64,000 nt of DNA from Nocardia brasiliensis (GTDB taxonomy: Bacteria > Actinomycetota > Actinomycetes > Mycobacteriales > Mycobacteriaceae): assembly GCF_011801125.1 (NCBI RefSeq), contig NZ_CP046171.1, positions 5,952,001 through 6,016,000 of the forward strand. Direction: 5' to 3'. Below the pieces are notes generated by a model, which worked only from the letters and a program-made list of their open reading frames with translations, made no database searches and had not been told where the DNA came from. Positions 19,076 to 28,198 of the stretch are shown here, one piece after another. Position 1 is the first letter of the stretch. Each line of letters starts with the position of its first letter. Made by a program: the position numbers and the translations under genes.

Positions 19076-19285
19076 TCAGCGCTTGTGCGCGATGTCGTAC
19101 CACTGGTGCGGCACCGACCAATCCCACTCGTCGGTACCGAATTCGACCGGCTCCCCGGCGCGGGCCGCCTCGATCCGCTCGGCTTCGATGAAGCAGCGCA
19201 CCGACCCGCCGACGCAGGCGCCGTACAAGAGCAAACCCCGGACGATATGCCGCCGGAACACCTGCCACGAGATGCGCCTGTGCAT
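19076..19285 (-). CDS. Small hypothetical protein
   Basis: A 69-residue protein whose ATG follows a strong GAGGAGGT ribosome site with four-base spacing. The N-terminal half is basic with a weak hydrophobic segment (GLLLYGACVGGS). The C-terminal half is acidic and aromatic (GTDEWDWSVPHQW). The good ribosome site is the main support. No family is recognised. A gap of about 120 bp separates it from the small gene at 18955. Confidence 0.5.
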   Translation of the reverse strand: MHRRISWQVFRRHIVRGLLLYGACVGGSVRCFIEAERIEAARAGEPVEFGTDEWDWSVPHQWYDIAHKR

Positions 19286-19502
19286 CGGTACCTCCTCGCC
19301 GAAGGTGCTTGCGGTACTACGGATTCCGAGCCTGAACCACCGCGCTGAGCAGGCTGGATCCAGTCACGATACCTCCGAGGTCGGCGATTTCGGACCGAAA
19401 TCGGAACCGAATCCGGACGAACCGCAACGGTGGACCCGCAGCCCCGATGTCTCGGAAAAGATGCGGGCCCGGCGTCTTCCGACACCGGGCCCGCGTCCAG
19501 GC

Positions 19503-20501
19503 TCACGCGTGGGTGCGCACCGGTTCGCCGCGATAGCGCGACCGCGGACCATCGATCCGCAGTGCCCGCCAAGCCAGCTTGGCCACCGGATTCATCAGCC
19601 CGATCTCCTCGGCCAGCATCCTGGCCTCACCGAAGAAGTCACGCCGCCGGGCCCTGGCCTCGGCACTGCGCCAGAACAGTTCGCGCCGAATGCCCTTCGG
19701 GATGTCGAACTCGCGGAACAGCGAGCGCGGCGGTTTCACGATCAGGTCGCAGGCGATGAACATGATGACCGGGTAGGCCAGCGAGAGGGTCGCCCGCTGC
19801 ACCGGATGCTGCCGCGGCACCCGGTGGCGCAGGTATTCGTGCGCGAAGGCGATGTGGCGGGCCTCCTCGGCGATGTGGATCCGCATCACGTCGCGCAAGA
19901 TCGGATGCACGTCCTCGCCCGCGCGCAGCACCTGCTTCTGCACGTGGTCGATCGGTTCCTCACCGGCGAGCACCGCGACGAAGAAGGTGGTCGGGAAGAA
20001 GCGGCCGAGCAGCGGCACCAGCGGGCCGAGCACCCGCATGATCGAGCCCATGCCCGGCACGTCCGCGCCGATCCGGTTGACCATCTCCTGGAACATCTGT
20101 GTGTGGTTGACCTCCTCGGCGACCTCGTGATTGAGGTAGCGGAACTCGGCCGAACCGTTGGGCACCTTGGCGAACAGATAGTTCATCACGCCGCCGATCA
20201 GCAGCTGCTCGAACTGCAAGCCGACCTTCGCGACATTGGCCTGCCGCCACATGCCGATCTCGATCTTGCGGCTTTCCGGCAGGGCGAGATACCAGGGATG
20301 CGCACCGAGCGGATCGGTGGCGGGCGGGAGGATCCAGCGCGGGTCGTTCGAGATCACCGCCCATTCGGCGGACTCCCAGTCGATCTCGGTATACGGATCG
20401 AAGTGGCGATTGACCGAGCCTTCGGACAGCGTGGTCAGGATCGCGGTGTACTCGCCCTTTGCCGCGGTGCGAGACGGCGCCGTTGCCGACTGTGTTGCCA
20501 T
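19503..20501 (-). CDS. AurF-type diiron oxygenase family protein
   Basis: The 332-residue protein resembles the AurF (p-aminobenzoate N-oxygenase) family. Two Glu-x-x-His iron-binding motifs are visible, EEVNH (in LNHEVAEEVNHTQMF) and EEARH (in HIAEEARHIAFAH), with further carboxylates in QFEQLLIGG and AGEEPIDH. Most actinobacterial members have no known substrate, and some act in lipid or secondary metabolism. GAGGT lies seven bases before the ATG. No biosynthetic partners adjoin it. An imperfect inverted repeat at 20541-20554 precedes the gene. Confidence 0.85.
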   Translation of the reverse strand: MATQSATAPSRTAAKGEYTAILTTLSEGSVNRHFDPYTEIDWESAEWAVISNDPRWILPPATDPLGAHPWYLALPESRKIEIGMWRQANVAKVGLQFEQLLIGGVMNYLFAKVPNGSAEFRYLNHEVAEEVNHTQMFQEMVNRIGADVPGMGSIMRVLGPLVPLLGRFFPTTFFVAVLAGEEPIDHVQKQVLRAGEDVHPILRDVMRIHIAEEARHIAFAHEYLRHRVPRQHPVQRATLSLAYPVIMFIACDLIVKPPRSLFREFDIPKGIRRELFWRSAEARARRRDFFGEARMLAEEIGLMNPVAKLAWRALRIDGPRSRYRGEPVRTHA

Positions 20502-20540
20502 GACGTCTACCTCATATCGGGTCGAGGTTAATGTGACACA

Positions 20541-20554
20541 TGTTTACAGTAACA
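20541..20554. promoter_or_regulatory. Possible TetR-type half-site repeat
   Basis: TGTTTACAGTAACA has TGTT/AACA ends in inverted orientation and lies about 40 bp upstream of the diiron oxygenase start, preceded by a related TGTGACA. It resembles operators of TetR-type regulators, but it is weak and unsupported by an adjacent regulator. Confidence 0.25.
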
Positions 20555-20638
20555 TCCCGTCTCACTCATTTCTAGATTGATCCGACCGCCGAGCAAACCG
20601 CTCGGCCGCGCTGCGCCCCCTGAACAAGGCCGCACACG

Positions 20639-20684
20639 CGAATCGCCCCCGAGCGGTAGCGCACTACCGCTCGGGGGCGATTCG
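20639..20684 (-). terminator. Terminator after the secreted lipase gene
   Basis: A perfect 21-bp inverted repeat (20639-20659 and 20664-20684) with a CGCA loop, about 12 bp beyond the lipase stop. This is the longest perfect hairpin I found in the window. Confidence 0.85.
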
Positions 20685-20695
20685 GGAGCTGCGAG

Positions 20696-21943
20696 TCAGG
20701 CGCAGTTGCTCGGCGCCGGCTTGCCCGCGAAGCGGCCGTCGAGCCAGTTCATCATCGAGGGCAGCCCGAGTTCGGCGGCCGTCAGATGATCGGGCGTGGG
20801 GTACAGCTCCGCCTGCACCTTGACACCCGCGCGGCAGTATCGGTGCACTGTGTTGGTGATCGCGTCCAGCGGGATCAGCCCGTCCTGCGGCGAGTGCCAT
20901 TCGAAGATCGGCGCGTCCGGCACACCGTCGTAGAGCTCGACGCTGTTCTCGTCCGCCACCGCCCAGGCCTTCGGATCATGGGCGAGCACAATGTCTTTCG
21001 CGTAGTCGTCGAAGCTGTGCCCGACCCCGCGCGCAATGAGATCGTTGGTGCAGCTGTTCGCCATACCCCTGGCCGCGGCGAGACCGCGGTCGTTCAGCGC
21101 GCTGGTGATCGGCAGCCGGTCCGGGTACTCCCGCTCCAGGCCGAGCACGGCGGCGAAGCCGAGCCCGAAGGCCGGATGCTGGTTGTGCCCGATCGCCCAG
21201 CCCATGGTGGTCAGGTTCATCGGCACCCCACCCTCGGCGGCGCCGACGAGATTCAGTTCCGGCGCGTACTTCGGGGCCAGCGCGGCGGCCCAGGCGGTCG
21301 CCATGCCGCCGCCGGAGTAACCGGCCACCGCGGCCGGGCTCTTGCCGAGGCCGAGCTGCGGCAGCCGCTGCGCGGCGCGGATCCCGTCGAGGGTGATCCG
21401 GCCGCCCAACTTCGCCGCGCCGTAGGCACTGGTCGGACCGAGGTGGTCGGGCAGCGCGACGCTCCAGCCGCGAGCCAGCGCGACGTTGAGCACCGGCGCG
21501 AACGGCACGATGAAGTTGGTGTCGTTGGCGTAGAGCCCGTGCGAGATCGCGCACTGGGTGCCGAGCCCGTTGATGATGTGCTGGAACGACAGCAGCGGGG
21601 CGTCCGGGCGGTGACCCAGCGGCGTGAGCACCGTCGTGGTCGCCGCGATCGGCTCGCCCTGCGAGTTGGTGGAACGGAACTTGATCAGCGTGACCGCGGC
21701 GCCGGGGAAGTAGAACAGCGGCGGCATCGGCCTGCTGTCGAGCACGTCACCGGGGGCCTTGCTCGCGATATCGGCGGGCGCGGCATAGAACGGATCCGGG
21801 TCCGCGACCGGCCAGATCGGCTCGGCGCTCGCGGTCGTCGTCCCGGTCGAGCCCATGGCCACGCTGATCGCCAGCGCACCGAGGATCGCGCGGATCGGTC
21901 TGATTTTCCGGCCACCGTCCGACCGGAAGAAACGTCTGCCCAC
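20696..21943 (-). CDS. Secreted lipase, LIP (secretory lipase) family
   Basis: The 415-residue enzyme starts at a GTG with GGAGGT nine bases upstream. A basic start and hydrophobic core end near TTTASAEP, a signal peptidase site. The domain matches actinobacterial secretory lipases: FYFPGAAVTLIKFRS, LSFQHIINGLGTQC, the nucleophile elbow GYSGGGMA and the late VHRYCRAGVKVQAELYP, with the catalytic His likely in TPDHLT. It probably hydrolyses triacylglycerols or other esters outside the cell. It is transcribed alone, with its own strong terminator. Confidence 0.9.
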   Translation of the reverse strand: MGRRFFRSDGGRKIRPIRAILGALAISVAMGSTGTTTASAEPIWPVADPDPFYAAPADIASKAPGDVLDSRPMPPLFYFPGAAVTLIKFRSTNSQGEPIAATTTVLTPLGHRPDAPLLSFQHIINGLGTQCAISHGLYANDTNFIVPFAPVLNVALARGWSVALPDHLGPTSAYGAAKLGGRITLDGIRAAQRLPQLGLGKSPAAVAGYSGGGMATAWAAALAPKYAPELNLVGAAEGGVPMNLTTMGWAIGHNQHPAFGLGFAAVLGLEREYPDRLPITSALNDRGLAAARGMANSCTNDLIARGVGHSFDDYAKDIVLAHDPKAWAVADENSVELYDGVPDAPIFEWHSPQDGLIPLDAITNTVHRYCRAGVKVQAELYPTPDHLTAAELGLPSMMNWLDGRFAGKPAPSNCA

Positions 21944-22468
21944 TGGTGCTTTACCTCCACTGCTTCACAAGAATTGTCGGGCGATCGGCATTCAGCTGCT
22001 TCTACCGTAGTATTTCAGCTGCGCTTCACTCTTTTAAGTAATGCCTTGCAAATTGTGCACACTGCCGATCACCGGCCGATAGTAGCGCGATTCCGGTGAA
22101 TTATCGCCGCGTACCGAACCGACGTTCCCGATCCGACAACGACCCGGCGGAGCATCGCCGTACCAGCACTGAACATGTTGCTATACAACGGTGTTCGAGC
22201 ACGTCAAGGACGCGGCACACCACTGTCGGTTGGCCGGATCACCGAAGCGGATGCCCGATCATCAACCGGGCCGACCGCACTCGGCGAGTCTATCTCTTCG
22301 TTTCCTTCGCCCGGACAGCGTAATAGCGGCAACCATATCGGTCCATTCATAGGTCCGGCGTCACAGAGAATTCACACCAGCCTAACGAGGTACACCGAAG
22401 GAATTCATCGGGCGGGCGGCGCAGGCCGGCGCGGGAATAATGTACGGCCCGCGCGCGATGGACCCGGC
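21944..22468. other. Non-coding gap between divergent genes
   Basis: About 525 bp between the lipase gene (minus) and the DinB gene (plus). It contains AT-richer tracts at about 21960-22090 where promoters are likely. The open frames crossing it have no ribosome site or protein-like composition. No tRNA, hairpin or repeat stands out. Confidence 0.5.
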
Positions 22469-22981
22469 ATGACCAGTGCTGAGTTGTTGATCGATGCCTT
22501 CGGCCGCGTCCAGGAGAACGTGCACGGCGCCGTCGCCGACCTCACCCCCGACGAGCTGGGTGTGCGCCTGGATCCCGGCGCCAACTCCATCGCCTGGCTG
22601 CTGTGGCACCTGACCCGGGTCCAGGACGATCACATCGCCGATGTCGCGCAGCGGGACCAGGTGTGGACGACCGCGGGCTGGGCCGATCGGTTCGGTCTGC
22701 CCTTCGCCGACGCGGCGACCGGCTACGGGCACAGCTCGGCCGATATCGAGCAGCTCGGGCGGGTATCCGTCGAGCTGCTGCTCGGGTACTACGACGCGGT
22801 GCACGCGCAGACGATCGACTACCTGCGCGACCTCACCGACGCCGATCTTCCCCGCATCGTCGACACCCGCTGGGATCCGCCGGTCACCCTCGGCGTCCGG
22901 CTGGTCAGCGTCGTCGACGACGACATCCAACACGCCGGACAGGCGGCGTTCATCCGCGGAATTCTGTTGCGCCGCCGATGA
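22469..22981 (+). CDS. DinB-superfamily protein (DUF664)
   Basis: A 170-residue four-helix-bundle protein. ATG 22469 is preferred over an open frame from 22175 because the upstream peptide is low-complexity and the DinB domain begins right here. The three metal-ligand-type histidines are in WLLWHLTRVQ, DDHIADV and DDIQHAGQA. In actinobacteria such proteins include mycothiol-dependent transferases and maleylpyruvate-isomerase relatives, so a thiol-S-transferase role is possible. No partner genes help to narrow it. Confidence 0.87.
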   Translation: MTSAELLIDAFGRVQENVHGAVADLTPDELGVRLDPGANSIAWLLWHLTRVQDDHIADVAQRDQVWTTAGWADRFGLPFADAATGYGHSSADIEQLGRVSVELLLGYYDAVHAQTIDYLRDLTDADLPRIVDTRWDPPVTLGVRLVSVVDDDIQHAGQAAFIRGILLRRR

Positions 22982-23180
22982 TCAGGCTCTACACACAGTG
23001 CTGAGCAACGTGTGGGTGGCTGTCGTAGCAGAGCGCGGATAACCGGGTACGCAACGCGGTGGGAGACCCGTGAGCGGTTCGATGCCGCGTCGGCCGAACT
23101 CGCCGCGCTGTTCCCGGAAACCGCGCGTCGCACCCGCGCCGGACCGCCCGAGCGCGCCTCGACCGCAGTAAGGACCAGCA

Positions 23181-24350
23181 ATGCCCGACTGGATCACGAC
23201 CCCGATCGAACCACTGATACACGGCGCGCTCGACGTCGAGCACACGGCCAACGGCCTGGTCCCGCACCGGCTTCCAGCCCGGGCCCGCAAGCAGTTCCCC
23301 GACGACTATCTCGCCTCGGTCGAGGCACAGCCCGCAGGCGTGCGGTTGCTGTTGCGCACCGAAGCGACCGACATCGCGCTGGACGTGCTCTCGACCCGGG
23401 CGTGCTATCCCGGTGTCCCGGCACCGTGCGCCGGAATCTACGAGTTGCTCATCGACGGCCGCCCGGCCGGCCAGGCGAGCGCGCCGGGCACCGGCCGCCT
23501 CGTCGACATGACGACCCAGGCGACCGTCACCGAGAGCCTCGCCCCCGACACTGTCCGGTTCACCGGCTTGCCCACCGGTGTCAAAGACGTCGAGATCTGG
23601 TTGCCGCACACCGAGATCACCGAGTTGGTGGCGCTGCGTACCAACGCTCCCGTCCGGCCGACACCGCAGCGCGACCGGAAAGTCTGGTTGCACCACGGCA
23701 GTTCGATCAGTCACGGCTCGAACGCCGACCGCCCGAGGGCGAGCTGGCCCGCGGTGGCGGCCGAGCACGGTGACGTCGCACTGCTCAACCTGAGCCTGCG
23801 CGGCAACTGCCTGCTCGATCCCTTTGTCGCCCGAACCATCCGGGACACACCGGCGGATCTGATCAGCCTCGAGCTCGGCATCAACCTGGTCAGCGGCGAC
23901 GTGCTGCGCCTGCGCGCGTTCCTCCCGGCGGTGCACGGATTCCTCGACACTATCCGCGACGGCCACCCCGGCACGCCGCTGCTGGTGGTCTCGTCCATCC
24001 TGTGCCCCATCCACGAGGACACCCCCGGTCCCGGCGCGCTCGAATTCGACGGTGCGCAGGTGCGTTTCCGCGCGCTCGGGGATCCGGCGGATCGGGCGAA
24101 CGGCCGACTGACCCTCAACGTCGTGCGCGACGAGCTCGTCGGCATCGTCAAACAGCGCGCGGCCGACGACCCGAACCTGCACTACCTCGACGGTCGATGC
24201 CTTTACGGCGAACAGGATTTCGCCGAGCTGCCGCTGCCGGATCGACTGCACCCGGACACCGCGACGCACCATCGCATCGGCACCCGCTTCGCCGAGTTCG
24301 CCTTCGGCGCGGCCGGGCCACTGGCCACAGCGGGCCGAACGCACCCGTGA
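23181..24350 (+). CDS. SGNH/GDSL-type esterase
   Basis: The 389-residue protein has an N-terminal beta-rich region of about 170 residues and a C-terminal SGNH hydrolase. The blocks are visible: HHGSSISHG (block I with the nucleophile Ser), LRGNC (block III Asn region), LELGINLVSG and DRLHPD (block V, catalytic Asp-His). There is no signal peptide, so it is probably cytosolic. The N-terminal domain resembles those of carbohydrate-ester-type SGNH proteins. A 200-bp gap separates it from the DinB gene. Confidence 0.86.
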   Translation: MPDWITTPIEPLIHGALDVEHTANGLVPHRLPARARKQFPDDYLASVEAQPAGVRLLLRTEATDIALDVLSTRACYPGVPAPCAGIYELLIDGRPAGQASAPGTGRLVDMTTQATVTESLAPDTVRFTGLPTGVKDVEIWLPHTEITELVALRTNAPVRPTPQRDRKVWLHHGSSISHGSNADRPRASWPAVAAEHGDVALLNLSLRGNCLLDPFVARTIRDTPADLISLELGINLVSGDVLRLRAFLPAVHGFLDTIRDGHPGTPLLVVSSILCPIHEDTPGPGALEFDGAQVRFRALGDPADRANGRLTLNVVRDELVGIVKQRAADDPNLHYLDGRCLYGEQDFAELPLPDRLHPDTATHHRIGTRFAEFAFGAAGPLATAGRTHP

Positions 24351-24358
24351 ATGGCGGA

Positions 24359-24389
24359 TGCCGCCGGACACGTCATCGGTCCGGCGGCA
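24359..24389. terminator. Terminator between convergent genes
   Basis: TGCCGCCGGAC (24359-24369) pairs perfectly with GTCCGGCGGCA (24379-24389) around a nine-base loop, nine bases after the SGNH stop and ahead of the convergent CAP gene end. Confidence 0.75.
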
Positions 24390-24483
24390 CCCTCGCGTGC
24401 TGATGCGAAGCCCCCGCGGGGTGCGGCCCTACCCGCGAAGACCCGGTAAACCGCCAAGCGAGTTTGGTGGCTTACCTAACGAA

Positions 24484-25455
24484 TCAGCGAAGACTTGTCC
24501 GAGCAGCCAACTGCTCGAAGACATTTCGCACCGGAGCGTCGAACCCATCGCGCCACGGATCCCACGACGACGGCACACTGTCGCCCGAATCCCAAGGATC
24601 CCAAGACGATTCACCCCACGGATCCCAGGAGTCACCGGTGTCCTCGGCACCGTCGCCCCACGGATCCCACGAATCGCCGCCACCATCGGAGCCGTCACCC
24701 CACGGATCCCACGAATCGCCGATGCCATTGAACCAATCGCGCCACGAATCCCAGGGCGAGCCACCACCGGGCGTACTCCCACAGTCACCGTCGGACGGAT
24801 CCCCGCCACCGGGTTGACCGGGCCGGCCGGGCTCGGGGCGGCCGGGCTGCTCGGGTTCACCCGGCTGCCCGGGTTGACCCGGCTGCCCGGGTTGACCTGG
24901 TTGATCGGGTTTTCCGGGCTGGTCGGGCTTGCCTGGCTGGTCGGGCTTGCCGTAATCCGGCGTGCTCGAGGTGCCGAAATTCTGCGTCCAGTAGGGAGTT
25001 CCGTTGCGCGCCTTCGCATACCCGACACCGATGTCACGCAGGCCGCAGTTCAGGATGTTGGCGCGGTGGCCGGGGCTGTTCATCCAGCCGTCGACCACCT
25101 CCGACGCGCTGCGATACCCGGCGGCGATATTCTCCGCCCAGGTCTGCGGCTTGTAGCCCGCCGCGCGAATCCGCGCGCCCGGATCACCCTTGGACGAGTT
25201 GTGGTCCATGAATCCGCCGGCGGCCATGTCCTCCGAATGCCCCTGAGCGGCTCGGGTGAGATGGGTTTCCGCCTTCAGGGCGGGGCAACCTGCCTTGGCC
25301 CGTTCATTGTTGGTGAGGGTGATCACCGAATCGGCGGGGGATTCGGCCGATGGCGCGGCGTGCGCCGCGGGGGCTCCGGCAAGGGCGGCCACGGCGATCG
25401 CCGAGGCGCCGACAGCGGTGGACAGAGACAGCATGGTCGCTGGCGAGAAACGCAC
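24484..25455 (-). CDS. Secreted CAP-domain protein with Pro/Gly and Trp-Asp repeat tail
   Basis: GTG start with AAGGA upstream and a signal peptide cut near AAHAAPS. Residues 42-162 form a CAP/SCP (PR-1-like) domain with NNERAKAGCP, HSEDMAAGGFMDH, WAENIAAGY and HRANILNC, including the His/Glu residues of the family. The tail is unusual: residues 168-217 repeat KPDQPG and QPG units, then residues 234-303 carry five or six SWDPW copies separated by acidic and glycine residues. CAP proteins act at cell surfaces and in host contact. The tail may bind wall or partner molecules. It lies 42 bp after the acidic-repeat gene on the same strand. Confidence 0.88.
   Translation of the reverse strand: MRFSPATMLSLSTAVGASAIAVAALAGAPAAHAAPSAESPADSVITLTNNERAKAGCPALKAETHLTRAAQGHSEDMAAGGFMDHNSSKGDPGARIRAAGYKPQTWAENIAAGYRSASEVVDGWMNSPGHRANILNCGLRDIGVGYAKARNGTPYWTQNFGTSSTPDYGKPDQPGKPDQPGKPDQPGQPGQPGQPGQPGEPEQPGRPEPGRPGQPGGGDPSDGDCGSTPGGGSPWDSWRDWFNGIGDSWDPWGDGSDGGGDSWDPWGDGAEDTGDSWDPWGESSWDPWDSGDSVPSSWDPWRDGFDAPVRNVFEQLAARTSLR
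24547..24954 (-). repeat. In-gene tandem repeats of the CAP protein tail
   Basis: Two repeat blocks are visible at DNA and protein level: Pro-Gly-Gln/Lys units at 24805-24954 and SWDPWGDG-type units at 24547-24756 (the DNA repeats an 11-12 base GGATCCCA-containing unit). Copy number is likely to vary between strains. Confidence 0.8.
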
Positions 25456-25497
25456 AATTTCCTTCGTTAAGTTGTTGATTACCTTGCTATTCGGTTG

Positions 25498-26307
25498 TCA
25501 GCCGACGCTCGGCCCGAGGGCGAGCGGAAGCCACTCGGCATCGTCGTCGGTCACGTAGGCCGAATCGTCGGCCGCATAGGCCGAGTCCTCGGTCCGCGCT
25601 GCCGAGTCGTCCTCGGCGTCGGGCGAGTCCTCGGTCTCGTACGCCGAGTCCTCGGTCTCGTCGGCCGAATCGTCGGCCTCGTATGCCGATTCCTCGACGT
25701 CGTCGACCGATTCTTCGGTCTCATACGCCCACTCCTCGGTGTCGTCGGCAGCTTCCCCCGGGTCGGCCTCGTCGTCCGGCACGACGGCCGCGTGCCTAGG
25801 CGCCGGAGTGGGCGCGGCCGGTCGCGGTACGGCACGCGCGAGCAGCTGATCGATCCCCTTGGCCACCTCCGGACCGATCGTGGCGCCACTGGCGTTCAGC
25901 GCCGTCCGCAGTGCCTCGAGCACCACGCGCATCGGCTCCTGCAAAGCCGTGCCACCCAGGTCGAGCAACTGCTGAGCACTCTCGATCAGCGCCGTGGTGC
26001 CGCCGGCCACCGGCGCGTCCGGCTCGGCGCGCCGCGACCCGGGACGGTGCGGCTGCCGAGCGGGCGCACCGATCTCCGGCTGCTGCGTCCGCGAGTGTCG
26101 AGCGGCCACCGGAGTCGCCGAATGAGGCAGGGCCGCTAGCGGTTTCGGCGCGGTAGCGGCGCCATCGCCCACCGTTCCCCCTTGGTGCGGCACCGGCGCA
26201 CCGGCACCCGCGTTGGCCGAGACCGCCATGCCGATCAGCGTCACCGTGGACAGCATCGCCATCCGGGCGGGGACATAGGTATTTCTCGGTGCGCTGTGCT
26301 TACCCAA
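25498..26307 (-). CDS. Secreted protein with C-terminal acidic repeats
   Basis: The start is taken as TTG 26307 because AAGGA lies eight bases upstream and the peptide then begins MGKHSAPRN, an N-terminus common to small secreted proteins of Nocardia and relatives. The longer frame to 26373 lacks this. A signal helix (MLSTVTLIGMAVSANA) is followed by a Pro/Ala/Arg-rich linker, a predicted helical segment at about residues 105-160, and from residue 184 an acidic tract built of ESAYE/DSAYE-like seven-residue units to the near C-terminus. No family is recognised. It is probably co-transcribed with the CAP gene downstream. Confidence 0.7.
   Translation of the reverse strand: MGKHSAPRNTYVPARMAMLSTVTLIGMAVSANAGAGAPVPHQGGTVGDGAATAPKPLAALPHSATPVAARHSRTQQPEIGAPARQPHRPGSRRAEPDAPVAGGTTALIESAQQLLDLGGTALQEPMRVVLEALRTALNASGATIGPEVAKGIDQLLARAVPRPAAPTPAPRHAAVVPDDEADPGEAADDTEEWAYETEESVDDVEESAYEADDSADETEDSAYETEDSPDAEDDSAARTEDSAYAADDSAYVTDDDAEWLPLALGPSVG
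25531..25758 (-). repeat. In-gene acidic heptad-like repeats
   Basis: The tract encodes repeated Glu/Asp-Ser-Ala-Tyr-Glu-type units, and the DNA shows repeated TCCTCGGTCTCGT-like blocks. It lies entirely inside the secreted protein gene. Confidence 0.7.
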
Positions 26308-27180
26308 GACGTGTTCCTTCGAAAAATCGCCGATCGTCCGTCGGAGCGGCCGAGTCGAATTGATCGCCGACACCGACCGGCCGCGACGCTGCGACCGGCC
26401 GGACCGGCTAGCCGCGACTCTGCGGTCTAGTACACGGTTCCAGTGTGCTGGCTTCCGATTCGAAGCCTACGAGCGCCACGGACCCGCAACAAGGCCGCTC
26501 GAGCATTCTTACAGCGAATCAAGATCCCAATTAACAGGGACTGGATCGGCGATCACAGACAGATCACGCCCGACGTGAAAACGGACATTTCCCCGATCAC
26601 GACCGGATCACGCCGGACCGGCCGATTCATAGCCGTTCCGCTATATCACGAGAGTTGTCGAAAAGAACAAGCTCGATTGTCATCCGGCACAAGCTGTACA
26701 TCGGTTGTTAGCGGGTCTAACATTGCGTTAAGTTTCGATTGAATAAGCACCCCACAACCCATACTTCGAGACCGACGCGGTTACGATCCAGTATCCGATG
26801 AGCACGGCGCAGGGGCGCGCTCGACGGACCCAGAAGGCGGTTCAGCAGCCATCACTCCAGGTAGCGAGAGCAAGCGAGTCAGTGTGCGAAGTGGCAAGGT
26901 GATCCAGATAACAGAACGATAAATACTTCCACGTTGACGTATCCTGCACCCGCGTAGATACTGACTCCGCGCAAGTCGGCACGATCTCCGAGTTAGTTCT
27001 TTCCCGGCCATCGCCGAACCATTCGAGAAATGAACGTACGGTAAACGGAAAGAGCTCGAAGTCGCCGCCGATCGACGCTGATCGGCAACTGCCACGACTC
27101 GGCGACGGATGCTCACTTAATTTTCAGTGATGGACCGCAAGTGCGGTAGATGAGCCGAAGGCTCGATATGAAGGTTGCCG
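26308..27180. other. Long AT-rich non-coding region
   Basis: About 870 bp between the acidic-repeat gene (minus) and the LysR gene (plus), clearly more AT-rich than the rest. Open frames here (for example 26781-27116 minus) have no ribosome site and an unstructured Arg/Ser-rich composition. I see no tRNA or strong hairpin. It may hold the promoters of both genes and could have been acquired. Confidence 0.5.
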
Positions 27181-28194
27181 ATGTCTGATTATCCCTTGCT
27201 CACTTCCAACACGATCACGTTGCGGCAGTTCGATTACTTTGTGAACACGGTGCAACTGGGTTCGCTGTCCGCGGCGGCACGAAGGTTCGGAATAACGCCG
27301 TCCGCGATGTCGCAGCAGATCGACTCGCTGGAGAGTTCGCTCGGCCGGAAACTGTTCGACCCGCGATCTCGAAGATCCAGGCTCACCAAGTTCGGCCGCG
27401 AGTTCTTCACCCAGGCCTCCGATGTCGTCGACTCGGTCCGGCAGGCGATGGCCATGGGCCAGACGTTCGGCGACGGCGTCATGACCGTCGGCACGACGCC
27501 GACGATCGCCCAGAAACTGTTGCCGCCGCTGATCTATCGAATGCGCCTGGAACGCAATATCGACAATATCGAGGTCCGCTCGTTCACCGATATCCGCGAA
27601 CTGCACTCCACGCTCGACGAGGGCGCGCTCGATCTCGCCGTCGGTCCGCTGGAGCGCTCGACCGCGAAGGTCTTCCACTGCTTCGGCGAGGAAGAGCTCG
27701 TCGTCGTGTGCCACCACAGCCACCGCAACAGCTTCGACGGTTCCTGGAAACAGCTGATCGAGGCGCCCTGGATTCGCTGCGGCGCGAATTCCGATCTCAC
27801 CGATATCCTTTCGCGCGAGGCGGGCCGGGCCGGTGTGCATATCCGCTTCGCGGTGCGCGCCCCCGACGTGTCCACCGCGTTGAGCCTGGTGGAGCACGGT
27901 GTCGGCGTGGCGCTGGTGCCGCGCATGGCCCTGCACGGTTCCTCGCGCCTGGTGTCCATCGTCCGGCTGCCCCGCCCGATCCGGCGTGAGCTGACGGTGC
28001 ATGCCAGGGACAAGTCTCCGTATGTGGAGAAGTTCCTGGACGCGATCACCGACACCGAGCTCGTCCGAAAGTTCGGGGCCGCAGGGTTGTTCGATATCCG
28101 GCGGCCGAAATTGGAATCGGCGTCGCGACCGCAGGTGCCTGCCCAGATCGGCGCCCGGGACGCGACGTTCATCCCGGAGGCCAAGGCGCAGTGA
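27181..28194 (+). CDS. LysR-type transcriptional regulator
   Basis: The start is taken as ATG 27181 with AAGG seven bases upstream. A TTG two codons earlier is possible. Residues 15-75 are the LysR winged helix (LRQFDYFVNTVQLGSLSAAA, then GITPSAMSQQIDSLE as the recognition helix). The effector domain follows to about residue 300, and a 35-residue C-terminal extension is unlike most family members. It is convergent with, and abuts, the secreted hydrolase gene. Targets are unknown. LysR genes usually act on a divergent neighbour, here the long non-coding region upstream. Confidence 0.9.
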   Translation: MSDYPLLTSNTITLRQFDYFVNTVQLGSLSAAARRFGITPSAMSQQIDSLESSLGRKLFDPRSRRSRLTKFGREFFTQASDVVDSVRQAMAMGQTFGDGVMTVGTTPTIAQKLLPPLIYRMRLERNIDNIEVRSFTDIRELHSTLDEGALDLAVGPLERSTAKVFHCFGEEELVVVCHHSHRNSFDGSWKQLIEAPWIRCGANSDLTDILSREAGRAGVHIRFAVRAPDVSTALSLVEHGVGVALVPRMALHGSSRLVSIVRLPRPIRRELTVHARDKSPYVEKFLDAITDTELVRKFGAAGLFDIRRPKLESASRPQVPAQIGARDATFIPEAKAQ

Positions 28195-28198
28195 GGCG

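Noticed and set aside
23012..23180. Frame with ERFDAASAELAALFPETARR between the DinB and SGNH genes
   Set aside because: Protein-like, but it has no ribosome site, runs on as a low-complexity shadow of the SGNH gene, and matches no family I recognise.
24484..25758. Repeat arrays considered as CRISPR
   Set aside because: The repeats are in frame, vary with the genetic code and encode protein tails. No constant repeats with unique spacers and no cas genes are present.
26781..27116. 111-codon minus-strand frame in the AT-rich gap
   Set aside because: No ribosome site, composition unlike a protein, no motif.
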